In this document: in pieces, positions 47,521 through 56,646 of the stretch
How the letters are laid out: the number at the start of each line of letters is the position of its first letter
Position numbering within the stretch: position 1 is the stretch's first letter
NCBI RefSeq assembly: GCF_900111295.1
Contig: NZ_FOGT01000002.1
Span: 186,001-250,000 of the forward strand
Length of the DNA stretch: 64,000 nucleotides
DNA from: Salipaludibacillus aurantiacus
Lineage (GTDB): Bacteria; Bacillota; Bacilli; Bacillales; Salisediminibacteriaceae
Direction of reading: 5' to 3'
Program-made: the position numbers and the translations under genes
Notes under the pieces: model-generated
What the model was told of the DNA's origin: nothing
The model's input: the letters and a program-made list of their open reading frames with translations, nothing else
The model's database searches: none

Positions 47521-48897
47521 TTAAAGAGCCTCAAATTTTATTTCACTGCGTTCTTTTCTGAATTGCACATGCTGGTGGGCAGTTGTAATTTTCTTCACGT
47601 ACTTTCCAAAGTGCAAGTCAGTGTTCGGATAAACAGACTGGTATATACGTATTTTTGTATCTGTCTCGCCATCAAAGATTTCCTGAAAGTCGAGCAGCTG
47701 GTCTTTCGCTTCATTTAATTTCTCATTCGCCTGTATAAGAGAATTTCTGACTCGCAGCAGCATCACTTTTTCTTTAGGTGAAAGCGGAGAACCTTTCCCT
47801 TTTTCAGTCAGTCTTTTAAGCAGCTTAGCAAGCTTTTGACACTCCTGTTGAGAATCATTTAATTGTATTCTATACTTTTTCTCAGCAGCTGTCGTCTTCG
47901 CACTAGAGCCGAGGTACAACGCAGTAGGCGTACTCATATGGTTGCCTGCTTCATTTACTTCAATGCCTTTACCGGAGGAAACAGACCCTCCTACTATATT
48001 TCCCCGGCCTTCTTTACAGAAAACGAATCCCCTGGCATCAACCTGGCTGTGGAGAATAGAAGTGGTTATATGGACGTCCCCACCCGCTTCGATGGTTGCC
48101 TGGTTTAAAAAGGAGGTCCTCACATCTCCTTTGACTTTAATAAGCCCGGCATTTTGGGCCACTACTCCCTGGTGAATGAATACAGAACCTTCAGACTGGA
48201 TATCGGCCGCTTCAACCGTCCCGTAAATACGGATATCCCCTATAGCCTTAATGGAAAATCCTGAGGGCACATTCCCTCTGACCACCACGTTTCCGACAAA
48301 ATCAATATTTCCGGTTTTCATATTAAGGTCTCCGTTTACTTCATAAACGGGATAGACATGAATCACTTTCGGGGCCACAGATAGTTGTCCATTAATAGAA
48401 GAAATAATTTCTGATCCTTCAATCCGGGTGTTTTTCCCTGGGCGCAGTGTAATGTCGCGGGGCTTTTTAGCTGTTATCGTTTCCCCATAGACTGTCAGGC
48501 CATTTGTTCCCGGCTCAGCTTCTATTTTTCGGCCTATCACCGCCCCTGCATTAACTTGGGGAATATCTATAACTTTTTTTAGATTCACTTCTCCCTCGCT
48601 TTTTTCATTCAGCTGAGCCGCCCTGTCAGCAGTCTCATCCAAAAGAGACCATATATAAGCATCCCTGCCATGAACCGGTTCTTTTCCTCTCGCTGCGACA
48701 ACCGGCAAACTGATTTTCCCGGCTGCAAACTTATGTAACTCATCTTCTAAGATCCCGTAAGTTATTCCATGCTCTGATATAAAATCACATAATGAGTCAG
48801 CCTTTATCTCTCCCATCAGCGGCTGACGCTCTTTAAGCACAGCGAGGAGGTGATCCTTACTAACCTCCACTTCCAGTAAATCATGCAAATCCCCCAT
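47521..48897 (-). CDS. FapA-like protein (DUF342)
   Basis: 458 residues. N-terminal FapA domain, a central right-handed beta-helix-like run of short repeats (about 170-320; NMKTGNIDFVGNVVVRGNVP and similar, Gly-spaced hydrophobic strands), and a helical coiled C-terminal part (about 330-420). Proteins of the DUF342/FapA family occur in many bacteria, in some near flagellar genes and with a role in flagellation (Vibrio FapA). Here it lies between sigD and the swrB-like gene, 98 bp after sigD, a slot empty in B. subtilis. ATG with AGGAGGGG upstream. Role in motility is inference. Confidence 0.85.
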   Translation of the reverse strand: MGDLHDLLEVEVSKDHLLAVLKERQPLMGEIKADSLCDFISEHGITYGILEDELHKFAAGKISLPVVAARGKEPVHGRDAYIWSLLDETADRAAQLNEKSEGEVNLKKVIDIPQVNAGAVIGRKIEAEPGTNGLTVYGETITAKKPRDITLRPGKNTRIEGSEIISSINGQLSVAPKVIHVYPVYEVNGDLNMKTGNIDFVGNVVVRGNVPSGFSIKAIGDIRIYGTVEAADIQSEGSVFIHQGVVAQNAGLIKVKGDVRTSFLNQATIEAGGDVHITTSILHSQVDARGFVFCKEGRGNIVGGSVSSGKGIEVNEAGNHMSTPTALYLGSSAKTTAAEKKYRIQLNDSQQECQKLAKLLKRLTEKGKGSPLSPKEKVMLLRVRNSLIQANEKLNEAKDQLLDFQEIFDGETDTKIRIYQSVYPNTDLHFGKYVKKITTAHQHVQFRKERSEIKFEAL

Positions 48898-48995
48898 CTT
48901 GACCCCTCCTGATTGCTTATACTTTTTTTACGGTAATAAGTACGGAAAAATTGGTAAACACAACTCTCCGCCAGCCAGGAACACTTACCCTCTCT

Positions 48996-49754
48996 CTATT
49001 TTAATTTTTGCTGCAGTTTGAATATTGTTTTAGAATGGATTTGTGAAATTCTTGAGGTGGATAAACCAAGAGCTTCTCCAATCTCTGTTAATGAAAATTC
49101 TTCAAAATAAAATAATGTGATAACTAATTGCTCATTGCGGGTTAATGTTTTTAATACTTCAGCCAGCTCCTCAATATCTGCTTTTTTACCAAGCCTCTGA
49201 TCAGGAGTGAGTGTGCGGTGATCCACTATGGTTGAAGAGTACGTCTCCTTATTTTCAGTCTCCTGTGCCGGCTCATCAATAGACAATACATTTGAAAAGA
49301 AAGTCTCGTTCATCGTGTGGATGATTTCCTCTTCCTTTAACCCTGTTTCATCCGCAACTTCCTTCGGCGAAACGAATCTGCCATACTTTTGCTCCAGAGA
49401 TTCTGCTGCTTGTTCAATTTTTTTTGATTTATCCCGAAGAGACCGGGGAAGCCAGTCTTCCTGTCTCAATCCATCAATTATAGCTCCCCGGATACGGAAG
49501 GAAGCATATGTATCGAATTTAAGTTCCCGGGCAGGGTCAAATTTCTCCAATGCATCATACAGCCCTAACAAACCGTGGCTTCTCAGATCATCCGCCTGAA
49601 CACTGCGCGGTAAATTCGCACTGATTCTTTGAACATGGTAATCTACCAAATATAAATAAGCTTCAACGAGATAGTCTCCGGCAGAAGGGGCCCTTTCAGT
49701 TACCCACCGTTCCCACTCTGTTTGGAGATATTTTTTTTCTTTTACTCGGGGCAT
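48996..49754 (-). CDS. sigD: RNA polymerase sigma-D (sigma-28, motility)
   Basis: 252 residues. FliA-type sigma factor with region 2 (DDLRSHGLLGLYDALEKFDP, FDTYASFRIRGAIIDGLRQEDWLPRSLRD), region 3 (SPKEVADETGLKEEEI) and region 4 (LVITLFYFEEFSLTEIGEALGLSTSRISQIHSKTI). Directs transcription of flagellin, motor and chemoreceptor genes. ATG at 49754 has AGGAGGAGG upstream; the longer frame to 49775 is unsupported. Penultimate cluster of the fla/che operon, as in B. subtilis, where its expression level depends on its distal position. Confidence 0.96.
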   Translation of the reverse strand: MPRVKEKKYLQTEWERWVTERAPSAGDYLVEAYLYLVDYHVQRISANLPRSVQADDLRSHGLLGLYDALEKFDPARELKFDTYASFRIRGAIIDGLRQEDWLPRSLRDKSKKIEQAAESLEQKYGRFVSPKEVADETGLKEEEIIHTMNETFFSNVLSIDEPAQETENKETYSSTIVDHRTLTPDQRLGKKADIEELAEVLKTLTRNEQLVITLFYFEEFSLTEIGEALGLSTSRISQIHSKTIFKLQQKLK

Positions 49755-49804
49755 AGGGATCCTCCTCCTGAACATTTGCTTTGTTAACGCTGTGCACTTT
49801 TTGC

Positions 49805-50293
49805 CTATACTTGAACAAGCCCTTTACTGACAGTACGTATTTCAAGTATGGATGTCGCCGGATTAAATTGTATTGTCCGTCCCATGTTTCCTCCTACATC
49901 CTCAAATAGTACTGGGATATTCAACCTGTAAAGGATTTCCTTTACCGCTTCCACGTTTCTTGGCCCAATTCTCATTGATTCATTTTTAGACGAGAATTTA
50001 AACATTTGTGCCCCGCCTGCAATTTTAGCTTTCAATAAGCAGCTGGGCACGCCCTCTATACCTAAAAGCTGTACAAGATCATTAATTGCGGTATCTGCAT
50101 ATTTTGCCCTGTTTAAAACGCCTGCCCTGGCGCAGGAAGAATCAGGAAGCATAATATGAGCCAAACCGGAGACCTTTGCTTTTTCGTTATAAAGGATAAT
50201 TCCGACACAGGAGCCGAGGCCGGAAGTCCGTATAATCTGAGGTGACTTGGCAACTTTCAGCTCAGCCATCCCGACTTTAATTAAATTATTCAT
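49805..50293 (-). CDS. cheD: Chemoreceptor glutamine deamidase CheD
   Basis: 162 residues. Deamidates receptor glutamines and activates CheC. Catalytic Cys in GLGSCVGIIL and His in LAHIMLPDS are present, with downstream GGAQMFKFSSKNESMRIG. ATG at 50293 has GGAG nine bases upstream (MNNLIKVGM); the frame to 50314 is longer but less supported. Overlaps cheC by 8 bp. Confidence 0.95.
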   Translation of the reverse strand: MNNLIKVGMAELKVAKSPQIIRTSGLGSCVGIILYNEKAKVSGLAHIMLPDSSCARAGVLNRAKYADTAINDLVQLLGIEGVPSCLLKAKIAGGAQMFKFSSKNESMRIGPRNVEAVKEILYRLNIPVLFEDVGGNMGRTIQFNPATSILEIRTVSKGLVQV

Positions 50294-50927
50294 TTTGCCG
50301 GACTCCAAAAGCATTTAAAATTTTATCTAACGATGGAGGGTCCGGCAAAAGAAAGAAGTGACCTTTAAAAGAAACAGCATGACCAGAACCCTTCTCATTA
50401 ATTTCGGTATTAATAACAATCGCATGGTCGCCTGCCTCGGACATTTCAATCAGGCCAAAGGATAAAATGGCCGTAATCATATCTACCGCAATAGCTGGAG
50501 GTGTCGGCTGCATATTCAGGTGGGTGAAATCAGCTAATGCAGAAAGGTAGGCACCGGCCAGAATGTTTCCGGCTTCGTTAAGAGCGGATATTCCCATCTC
50601 GTTTAATGAATCTCCCATAAAATCGATTGAAAGGTCCCCTGTCAGTCGTTGAGCCAGTCTGTTCGCTTCCTTGACAGGAAGTATAAAAAACATATTGCCG
50701 GGCGCTTCGCCTTCAATACGAAGGAAAACAGCTGCGACAATGGTTTCATCGCCGCCTGTATATTCCCCTATTTCATTGAAAGGAATGACTTTGACACCCG
50801 GCACTTTCATCTCAATCGTCTTATTAAGCATCTGGGATAACGCTGCTGCTGCATGCCCAGCTCCTATATTGCCGGCCTCTTTTAGAATATCTAAATGCTG
50901 GGATCTGACCTTGTTTAAATCTCTCAT
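50286..50927 (-). CDS. cheC: CheY-P phosphatase CheC
   Basis: 213 residues. Two pseudo-symmetric phosphatase helices carrying the Glu-x2-Asn motif: LKEAGNIGAGHAA near residue 17 and ALNEAGNILAGAYLSAL near residue 115. Works with CheD in adaptation. ATG overlaps the cheW stop by one base (TAATG). Same fold as the N-terminal part of FliY in this operon. Confidence 0.96.
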   Translation of the reverse strand: MRDLNKVRSQHLDILKEAGNIGAGHAAAALSQMLNKTIEMKVPGVKVIPFNEIGEYTGGDETIVAAVFLRIEGEAPGNMFFILPVKEANRLAQRLTGDLSIDFMGDSLNEMGISALNEAGNILAGAYLSALADFTHLNMQPTPPAIAVDMITAILSFGLIEMSEAGDHAIVINTEINEKGSGHAVSFKGHFFLLPDPPSLDKILNAFGVRQNE

Positions 50928-51403
50928 TATACCTGTCCTTCAATCTCTTTCATTTCATCCATTTCTTCAGAATTGAGCACTTTGTCCAGATTTAATAAAA
51001 CCAGAAGCCTTTTTTCCAGTTTTGCAACTCCCCGTATATACTCTGCTTCAAGTCCGCCTACCACTTGAGGCGGCGGTTCAACTGCGCTTCTTGGAATATC
51101 TATGACATCGTTTGCTGCATCAACCACCAGCCCTACATCCATCTTTTCAACTGTAACAATAATGACACGGGTAGTGTCGGAATGATCAAGGCCTTCTATA
51201 TTAAAACGTTTTCTTAAATCTATAATGGGAGTTACCACTCCTCTAAGATTAATGACACCTTCTACAAAATCAGGCGTGCTTGGCACTCTTGTAATATGCT
51301 GGACTCTTTCTATAGACTTTACCTGTTCTACTTCGACTCCATATTCCTCATCTTTCAGCTGGAATACTATTACTTTTATATCGTCCAAACTGCTTTCACT
51401 CAT
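50927..51403 (-). CDS. cheW: Chemotaxis coupling protein CheW
   Basis: 158 residues, single CheW domain (VIVFQLKDEEYGVEVEQVKSIER, FVEGVINLRGVVTPIIDLRKRF). Links receptors to CheA. Acidic C-terminal tail (SEEMDEMKEIEGQV). ATG with AGGGAGGT upstream. 123 bp after cheA, one of the larger gaps in the operon; no terminator seen there. Confidence 0.97.
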   Translation of the reverse strand: MSESSLDDIKVIVFQLKDEEYGVEVEQVKSIERVQHITRVPSTPDFVEGVINLRGVVTPIIDLRKRFNIEGLDHSDTTRVIIVTVEKMDVGLVVDAANDVIDIPRSAVEPPPQVVGGLEAEYIRGVAKLEKRLLVLLNLDKVLNSEEMDEMKEIEGQV

Positions 51404-51526
51404 ACGATTACCTCCCTGTTCCAGTCAATTTTTTTGATTTAGTTTAACGATGTGTTCAATATGCAGAACGAGTGTAAGAACTTGCTTCTGCTGAAAACTT
51501 CAGAGCATATTATTAAAATTAAAGGA

Positions 51527-53554
51527 TTACTTAATTAACGCATTGCAATCTATAATTAATGCAACTTGCCCATTTCCCAGAATGGTCGCACCTGAGATAG
51601 CAAACGTGCCGGATAAATAATCTCCAAGAGACTTAAGAACAATTTCCTGCTGGCCTATAAAAGAATTAACTACCAAAGCAGCCATCTTTTCGCCTTTACG
51701 CACAATAATCACAGAACAATGGTCATCTTCTTCTCTGGATACTGGAACATCAAAAAAGTCAGTTAGATTGATAAGCGGGACCACGTTCCCCCGAAAGTCG
51801 ATGACTTTCTGATTATGAGCTGACATAATCTCTTCTTTTTTTATAATCGCTGTCTCAATGATTGAAGATAAAGGCACGGCATAAACTTCGTCCTGTACTT
51901 CCACCAGCATGACCGAAATAATTGACAAAGTCAGAGGAAGCTGAATTGAAAACACGGTTCCTTCATTAAGCCTGGAGTTTATACTGACATTACCGCCCAA
52001 AGATTCGATTTTACTTTTTACTACATCAAGGCCCACTCCGCGCCCCGAAATGTCGGAGATCTTATCGGCTGTACTCAGTCCGCTGGAAAAAAGGAGCTCG
52101 TATACTTGGCGGTCAGTTAATCCGGCACCATTTTCTTCTGAGATGACTTCACGGGAAATCGCTTTTTCTAATACTTTGTCCCGGTCGATTCCCGCCCCGT
52201 TATCTGCCACTTCAATGAATACATGATTACCGCTGTGGTAGGCCTTTAAAGTAATCTGGCCTGTATCAGTTTTTCCTGATTTTCTGCGCTGTTCAGGTTC
52301 CTCGATACCATGATCAAGGGAATTCCTGAGTAAATGAACAAGCGGGTCACCTATCTCATCTATGACCGTTCTGTCCAGTTCAGTTTCTGCACCGATAATC
52401 TCCAAATTGACTTTTTTATTTAACTCTTTCGCCAGGGTGCGGACCATTCTGGGAAACCGGTTAAATACCTGCTCAACCGGAACCATTCTCATGTTTAAAA
52501 TAATCGTTTGCAGGTCACCCGAAATCCGGGTCATATGTTCAACTGTTTCAGTTAATTCACTGCTTTTTAAATCCCGCGAAATCTGTTCAAGCCTGCCTCT
52601 GTCAATAACTAATTCTTCAAAAAGATTCATCAAGCTGTCGAGCCGGTCAATATTCACTCTGATTGTTTTGTTTGCCGCAGGCACTGTCTTATCTTCTTTA
52701 ATCATAGGCTTATTAAGATCATCTGGATCGTGTGCTTGATCACTTTGTATGTCCGTTTGTTCCCGGCTTTCCGGGATCCCGCTTTCATCCTGGGACTGAT
52801 GCTCTATTTCCTCCACAGGTGAGAGGACAACATTATCAATCTCTGATACTTTCATTATTCGTGCTTCTACTTCTTCTTCCGTTTCTTTAGTCACAAGTGT
52901 CACAGTAAAACTGAGATCAAAGTTTTCTGCCTCCAGCTGGTCGACTGGCGGGAGGCATTTAATCACTTCTCCAATTTGCTCTAATACTTCGAAAACCATA
53001 AAAACGCGGGCGGCTTTCAAAATAACATCTTCTCTTAATACTACTTTCAGCTGAAACGCATTAAACCCCTGCTCTTTCGATTGGGCAAGCACAGTAAGTT
53101 CAAAATCATCAAAAGCATACTTCTCTTTACTTACTTCAACGTTTTCCACTGTCGCTGCTGCTTCTTCGAATAACTCGCCTTTTTCAATTTGCGCAAGCTT
53201 ATCCTGTACCCGGGTGACGTCCCTTTTTCCTTCTCCCCCATCTGAAATATCAGAGACCATGGCTTCAAGGTCATCGATGGCTTCAAAAATGACATCTATT
53301 AAACGGGTGTCAGCTTCAAACTTCCTGTTCCTTATTCCATCGAGGACATTTTCCATATGATGGGTAAGGTTAGCCAGATCTTCATACCCCATCGTAGCTG
53401 CCATACCTTTCAGTGTATGGGCAGACCGGAAAATTTCATTAACAAGTGATAACTCCTCAGGACTGTTTTCCAATTTTAAAATGTTGTCGTTTAGAGCTTG
53501 CAAATGTTCTGTGCTTTCATCAATAAACATGTCTAAATACTGATTTTTTTCCAA
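51527..53554 (-). CDS. cheA: Chemotaxis histidine kinase CheA
   Basis: 675 residues. Domains: P1 Hpt with phosphorylated His46 in RSAHTLKG, P2 CheY/CheB-binding (about 160-240), acidic linker, P3 dimerisation (about 300-360), P4 kinase with N box HLLRNSLDHGIE, G1 DNGAGID and G2 GRGVGLDVV, and C-terminal P5 CheW-like. TTG start with GGAGGG seven bases upstream. 15 bp after cheB. Confidence 0.97.
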   Translation of the reverse strand: MEKNQYLDMFIDESTEHLQALNDNILKLENSPEELSLVNEIFRSAHTLKGMAATMGYEDLANLTHHMENVLDGIRNRKFEADTRLIDVIFEAIDDLEAMVSDISDGGEGKRDVTRVQDKLAQIEKGELFEEAAATVENVEVSKEKYAFDDFELTVLAQSKEQGFNAFQLKVVLREDVILKAARVFMVFEVLEQIGEVIKCLPPVDQLEAENFDLSFTVTLVTKETEEEVEARIMKVSEIDNVVLSPVEEIEHQSQDESGIPESREQTDIQSDQAHDPDDLNKPMIKEDKTVPAANKTIRVNIDRLDSLMNLFEELVIDRGRLEQISRDLKSSELTETVEHMTRISGDLQTIILNMRMVPVEQVFNRFPRMVRTLAKELNKKVNLEIIGAETELDRTVIDEIGDPLVHLLRNSLDHGIEEPEQRRKSGKTDTGQITLKAYHSGNHVFIEVADNGAGIDRDKVLEKAISREVISEENGAGLTDRQVYELLFSSGLSTADKISDISGRGVGLDVVKSKIESLGGNVSINSRLNEGTVFSIQLPLTLSIISVMLVEVQDEVYAVPLSSIIETAIIKKEEIMSAHNQKVIDFRGNVVPLINLTDFFDVPVSREEDDHCSVIIVRKGEKMAALVVNSFIGQQEIVLKSLGDYLSGTFAISGATILGNGQVALIIDCNALIK

Positions 53555-53569
53555 ATAAAATCCCTCCTG

Positions 53570-54628
53570 TCAGCTGTGTTTTAGAAGTGAAGCGGCAATG
53601 GCATCTATATCTTTCACTTCATCAACCAGGTTCGTTTCTATTGCGGCCTTAGGCATTCCAAAGACCACTGCTGTAGACTCTGATTCAGCTATGGCTGCTG
53701 TTTTGACTGATTTTTTCAAATGAAGTAAACCGTTTTTGCCGTCTTGCCCCATCCCTGTCATTAGGACAGCAATTACTTTGTCTAACTTTACGGCAGATAG
53801 GGAAGTGAACATCACATCAACAGAAGGCCGGTGGCCATTTACTGACGTAGACTGATCTAAATGTATTGCGACTGAAGTCCCTATTCTTCTTACTTTTAAA
53901 TGGTATCCTCCTGGAGCAATATAGGCAACACCTTTTTTTATAATCTCTCCGTTTTCCGCCTCTTTCACCTTTATTTTAGATAGAGCGTCCAGCCTTTCAC
54001 TTAATGATTTAGTAAACCCCTCAGGCATGTGCTGAACGACTAAAACAGGATGGGGAAATGTTTCAGGCAGCTGGGGGAGAACTTTTTGAAGGGCTTTAGG
54101 CCCTCCTGTTGAAGTCCCTATAACCACCATGGCGGACACACCGGACTTTAGACCTTCTTTTGGTGTTTTAATAGAAGGGTCCAGGTGATCAGGGGCAGTT
54201 TTTCCTGCCGGACTATGTGTTAATTTAGTCACCTTTACTGAAGAGGCAAGGCGGACTTTGTCTATTAATTCTTTTTCCACTTTATGTATATCGAGCGAAA
54301 TGGAGCCTGACGGTTTAGAAATAAAATCAAACGCCCCGTATTCCATAGCTTTTATAGTGGTATCGGCGCCTTCTTTAGTAACACTTGAAATCATAATTAC
54401 CGGTTTAGGATTCTCAGCCATTATTTCTTTTAATGCTTCAATCCCTGACATCACCGGCATCTCTACATCCATGGTGATGACATCCGGGTTCAGCTGTTTA
54501 ACTTTTTCGACAGCATCCTTTCCATTACGTGCTTTATCAATGACATAAATATCAGGCTGGTTATCCAGCATCTCTGAAATCATTTTTCTCATAAAGGCTG
54601 AATCGTCGACTACGAGAACGCTGGTCAA
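53570..54628 (-). CDS. cheB: Chemotaxis methylesterase CheB
   Basis: 352 residues. N-terminal receiver with Asp54 in ITMDVEMPVMSG, C-terminal methylesterase with catalytic Ser in GTSTGGP, His in VVQHMPEGF and Asp in GMGQDG. Demethylates receptors in adaptation. TTG start with GGGGGTGAGGGG upstream, four bases after flhG. N-terminus TSVLVVDDSAFMRK is normal. Confidence 0.96.
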   Translation of the reverse strand: MTSVLVVDDSAFMRKMISEMLDNQPDIYVIDKARNGKDAVEKVKQLNPDVITMDVEMPVMSGIEALKEIMAENPKPVIMISSVTKEGADTTIKAMEYGAFDFISKPSGSISLDIHKVEKELIDKVRLASSVKVTKLTHSPAGKTAPDHLDPSIKTPKEGLKSGVSAMVVIGTSTGGPKALQKVLPQLPETFPHPVLVVQHMPEGFTKSLSERLDALSKIKVKEAENGEIIKKGVAYIAPGGYHLKVRRIGTSVAIHLDQSTSVNGHRPSVDVMFTSLSAVKLDKVIAVLMTGMGQDGKNGLLHLKKSVKTAAIAESESTAVVFGMPKAAIETNLVDEVKDIDAIAASLLKHS

Positions 54629-54632
54629 CCCC

Positions 54633-55526
54633 TCACCCCCTCTGTTTTTTTATAAAAGTTTTTAATTTTGTCAAAAAGGAGCGGACTGATGTGCCATCAT
54701 CCTCGCTGCTCACAGTCCCAGTCCCTTGAGCTAAGTAAGCCTGGGCTGACTGATTTACAGAATAAGACGTCCTTGAGGAGGGAGCAGACAAGACAAAAGG
54801 AAGCTGTTCTCTTACTGCTTTCCAGACAATTTTATCCTCTGGCACATAACCTAACATTTTAATTTCCTTTCCCAGAAACCGCTTAGTAACTTCTTCCAGA
54901 TTCCTTGATGTCTTCTCTCCGTCTTCTTTAGACTGAACTCTGTTTACAACCATATAAACTGGAAGAGCGGGAGCGTTTAAATGGACATATTTAATCATTC
55001 CGTAGGCATCTGTTACAGAAGTAGGTTCAGGGGTGGTTATAAGAAACAATTCATGGGCAGACAGTAAAAAATAACGGCTGTTGCTGTTTATACCAGCTCC
55101 CATATCAAAGAAAATATAATCAAATTCTGATTCCAGAGACTCTATTTGCCTGCAGAAGAACTCTGTTTTATCAAAATCCATTTCAAATAGTTCTTCAAGG
55201 CCGCTGCCGCCTGCAATATAAGAAAGGCCCTCTGGTCCTTTTTCAATAACTGACCAGATGGATAGTTCATTATTAACCATATCCGCAATGGAATAGCGGG
55301 ACGTGCGGCCGAGCAGGATATCTATATTGCCCATCCCCACATCCAGATCAATTATTAGTGATTTTTTACTTGCTTTTTGAAGACTTAAGGAAAAGTTAAG
55401 CGTAAACGTAGACTTGCCTACTCCGCCTTTTCCGCTGGCCACGGCAATTATTTTTGAAGGCGGCTTTTGGCTTTCGTATAAGGAGCGGCTCATTTTAGTT
55501 CGTAAAACGTCTGCTTGATCGCTCAC
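54633..55526 (-). CDS. flhG: Flagellar-number ATPase FlhG (YlxH)
   Basis: 297 residues. MinD/ParA family: deviant Walker A ASGKGGVGKSTFTLNFS near residue 30, switch-like DLDVGMGNIDILLG, and DMGAGI. Regulates the number and pattern of flagella with FlhF. GTG start with GGAGATG upstream, overlapping nothing; seven bases after flhF stop. Confidence 0.96.
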   Translation of the reverse strand: MSDQADVLRTKMSRSLYESQKPPSKIIAVASGKGGVGKSTFTLNFSLSLQKASKKSLIIDLDVGMGNIDILLGRTSRYSIADMVNNELSIWSVIEKGPEGLSYIAGGSGLEELFEMDFDKTEFFCRQIESLESEFDYIFFDMGAGINSNSRYFLLSAHELFLITTPEPTSVTDAYGMIKYVHLNAPALPVYMVVNRVQSKEDGEKTSRNLEEVTKRFLGKEIKMLGYVPEDKIVWKAVREQLPFVLSAPSSRTSYSVNQSAQAYLAQGTGTVSSEDDGTSVRSFLTKLKTFIKKQRG

Positions 55527-55533
55527 CAGCCAT

Positions 55534-56646
55534 TCATCTCCTTAACAGCCTTTCAATCACCCTTTCAGGAACAGCTTCTTCTATATCATCTGGAACATTT
55601 TGCCCCGTAGTCAGATAACTTGCCCCTGTCTGGCAATCAGCCATAATATTAATCAGCGCCCCCAGCGTGTCTGTTTCGTCCAGTTTGGAAAAAATCAGTT
55701 TATCCACCGCGATCAGCTGGAATTGTTCGAGAATCTTTTTCATATCTCTGTATTTTGATGTCATGGCAAGAACTAAATGTGTTTCCATTTCCTTATTAAA
55801 ATCAATAATCTTATTTAATTGGTCCACATATAACGAATTTCGGAAATTCCTTCCTGCTGAATCGACTAAAATAAGATCATAATCTTTAAAGTGCTTAAGC
55901 GCCTTATTAAAATCATTGGCCGAATAAGCGACCTCTAAAGGCACATCAAGTATTTTGGCATACGTTTTTAACTGTTCGATCGCTGCAATTCTAAACGTAT
56001 CGGTCGTAATAAAAGCCACCTTTTTATTGTCTTTGAGCACCGCTTTTGCAGCCATTTTAGCGAGTGTTGTCGTTTTGCCTACCCCAGTTGGCCCTACCAC
56101 ATTTAAATATTTTTTTTCGTATTTAAAACTTCCAAACCCTTCCTCAGGGAGTAAAGATAATAGTTCCTCACTGACCCACTTGTCGAGCTGCTCCCTGGTT
56201 TTGTTATCCCCTTCATGCCTGTACCATTTTTCTAACAGCTTTTTCATTATTTTTAACCTGTAAAAGTCCTCGACTTCCTGGTCAATAAACAGCTGGTTGT
56301 ATTCTTCAAGCTGCGGAGGATAATTTTCTGCTGGTAGTTTTATTTTCTCTACCATTGATTTAAGCTCTTCAATTTCCCTTGAAATACTGAGCGTTTGAGC
56401 GTCAGTATCGCTTTTTTTACCGGTCACCGGTGCTGGTTTTGCAGCTGGTCTTTTAAACGGCCGGGAGGTGCTTATTTCCGGATCAATAGCAGCTGTCACT
56501 TCCATGTTCTTTTTAGTGAAAAAACCGAGAAAGCCTCCCGCCTCCACCTGCTTAGAATTTAATATGACAGCGTTCTGGCCAAGGTCAGCACGTATTTTTT
56601 CCATTACCTCTGCCATGTCTTTTCCTGTGAATTTTTTTACTTTCAT
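55534..56646 (-). CDS. flhF: Flagellar-placement GTPase FlhF
   Basis: 370 residues. SRP-type GTPase: N-terminal basic B domain, N domain helices, G domain with VGPTGVGKTTTLAKMAAKA (about 175-190), TTDTFRIAAIEQLKTYA, DSAGRN and TKLDET-like SKLDETDTLG. Sets flagellar position. ATG overlaps flhA by 4 bp. Confidence 0.97.
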   Translation of the reverse strand: MKVKKFTGKDMAEVMEKIRADLGQNAVILNSKQVEAGGFLGFFTKKNMEVTAAIDPEISTSRPFKRPAAKPAPVTGKKSDTDAQTLSISREIEELKSMVEKIKLPAENYPPQLEEYNQLFIDQEVEDFYRLKIMKKLLEKWYRHEGDNKTREQLDKWVSEELLSLLPEEGFGSFKYEKKYLNVVGPTGVGKTTTLAKMAAKAVLKDNKKVAFITTDTFRIAAIEQLKTYAKILDVPLEVAYSANDFNKALKHFKDYDLILVDSAGRNFRNSLYVDQLNKIIDFNKEMETHLVLAMTSKYRDMKKILEQFQLIAVDKLIFSKLDETDTLGALINIMADCQTGASYLTTGQNVPDDIEEAVPERVIERLLRR

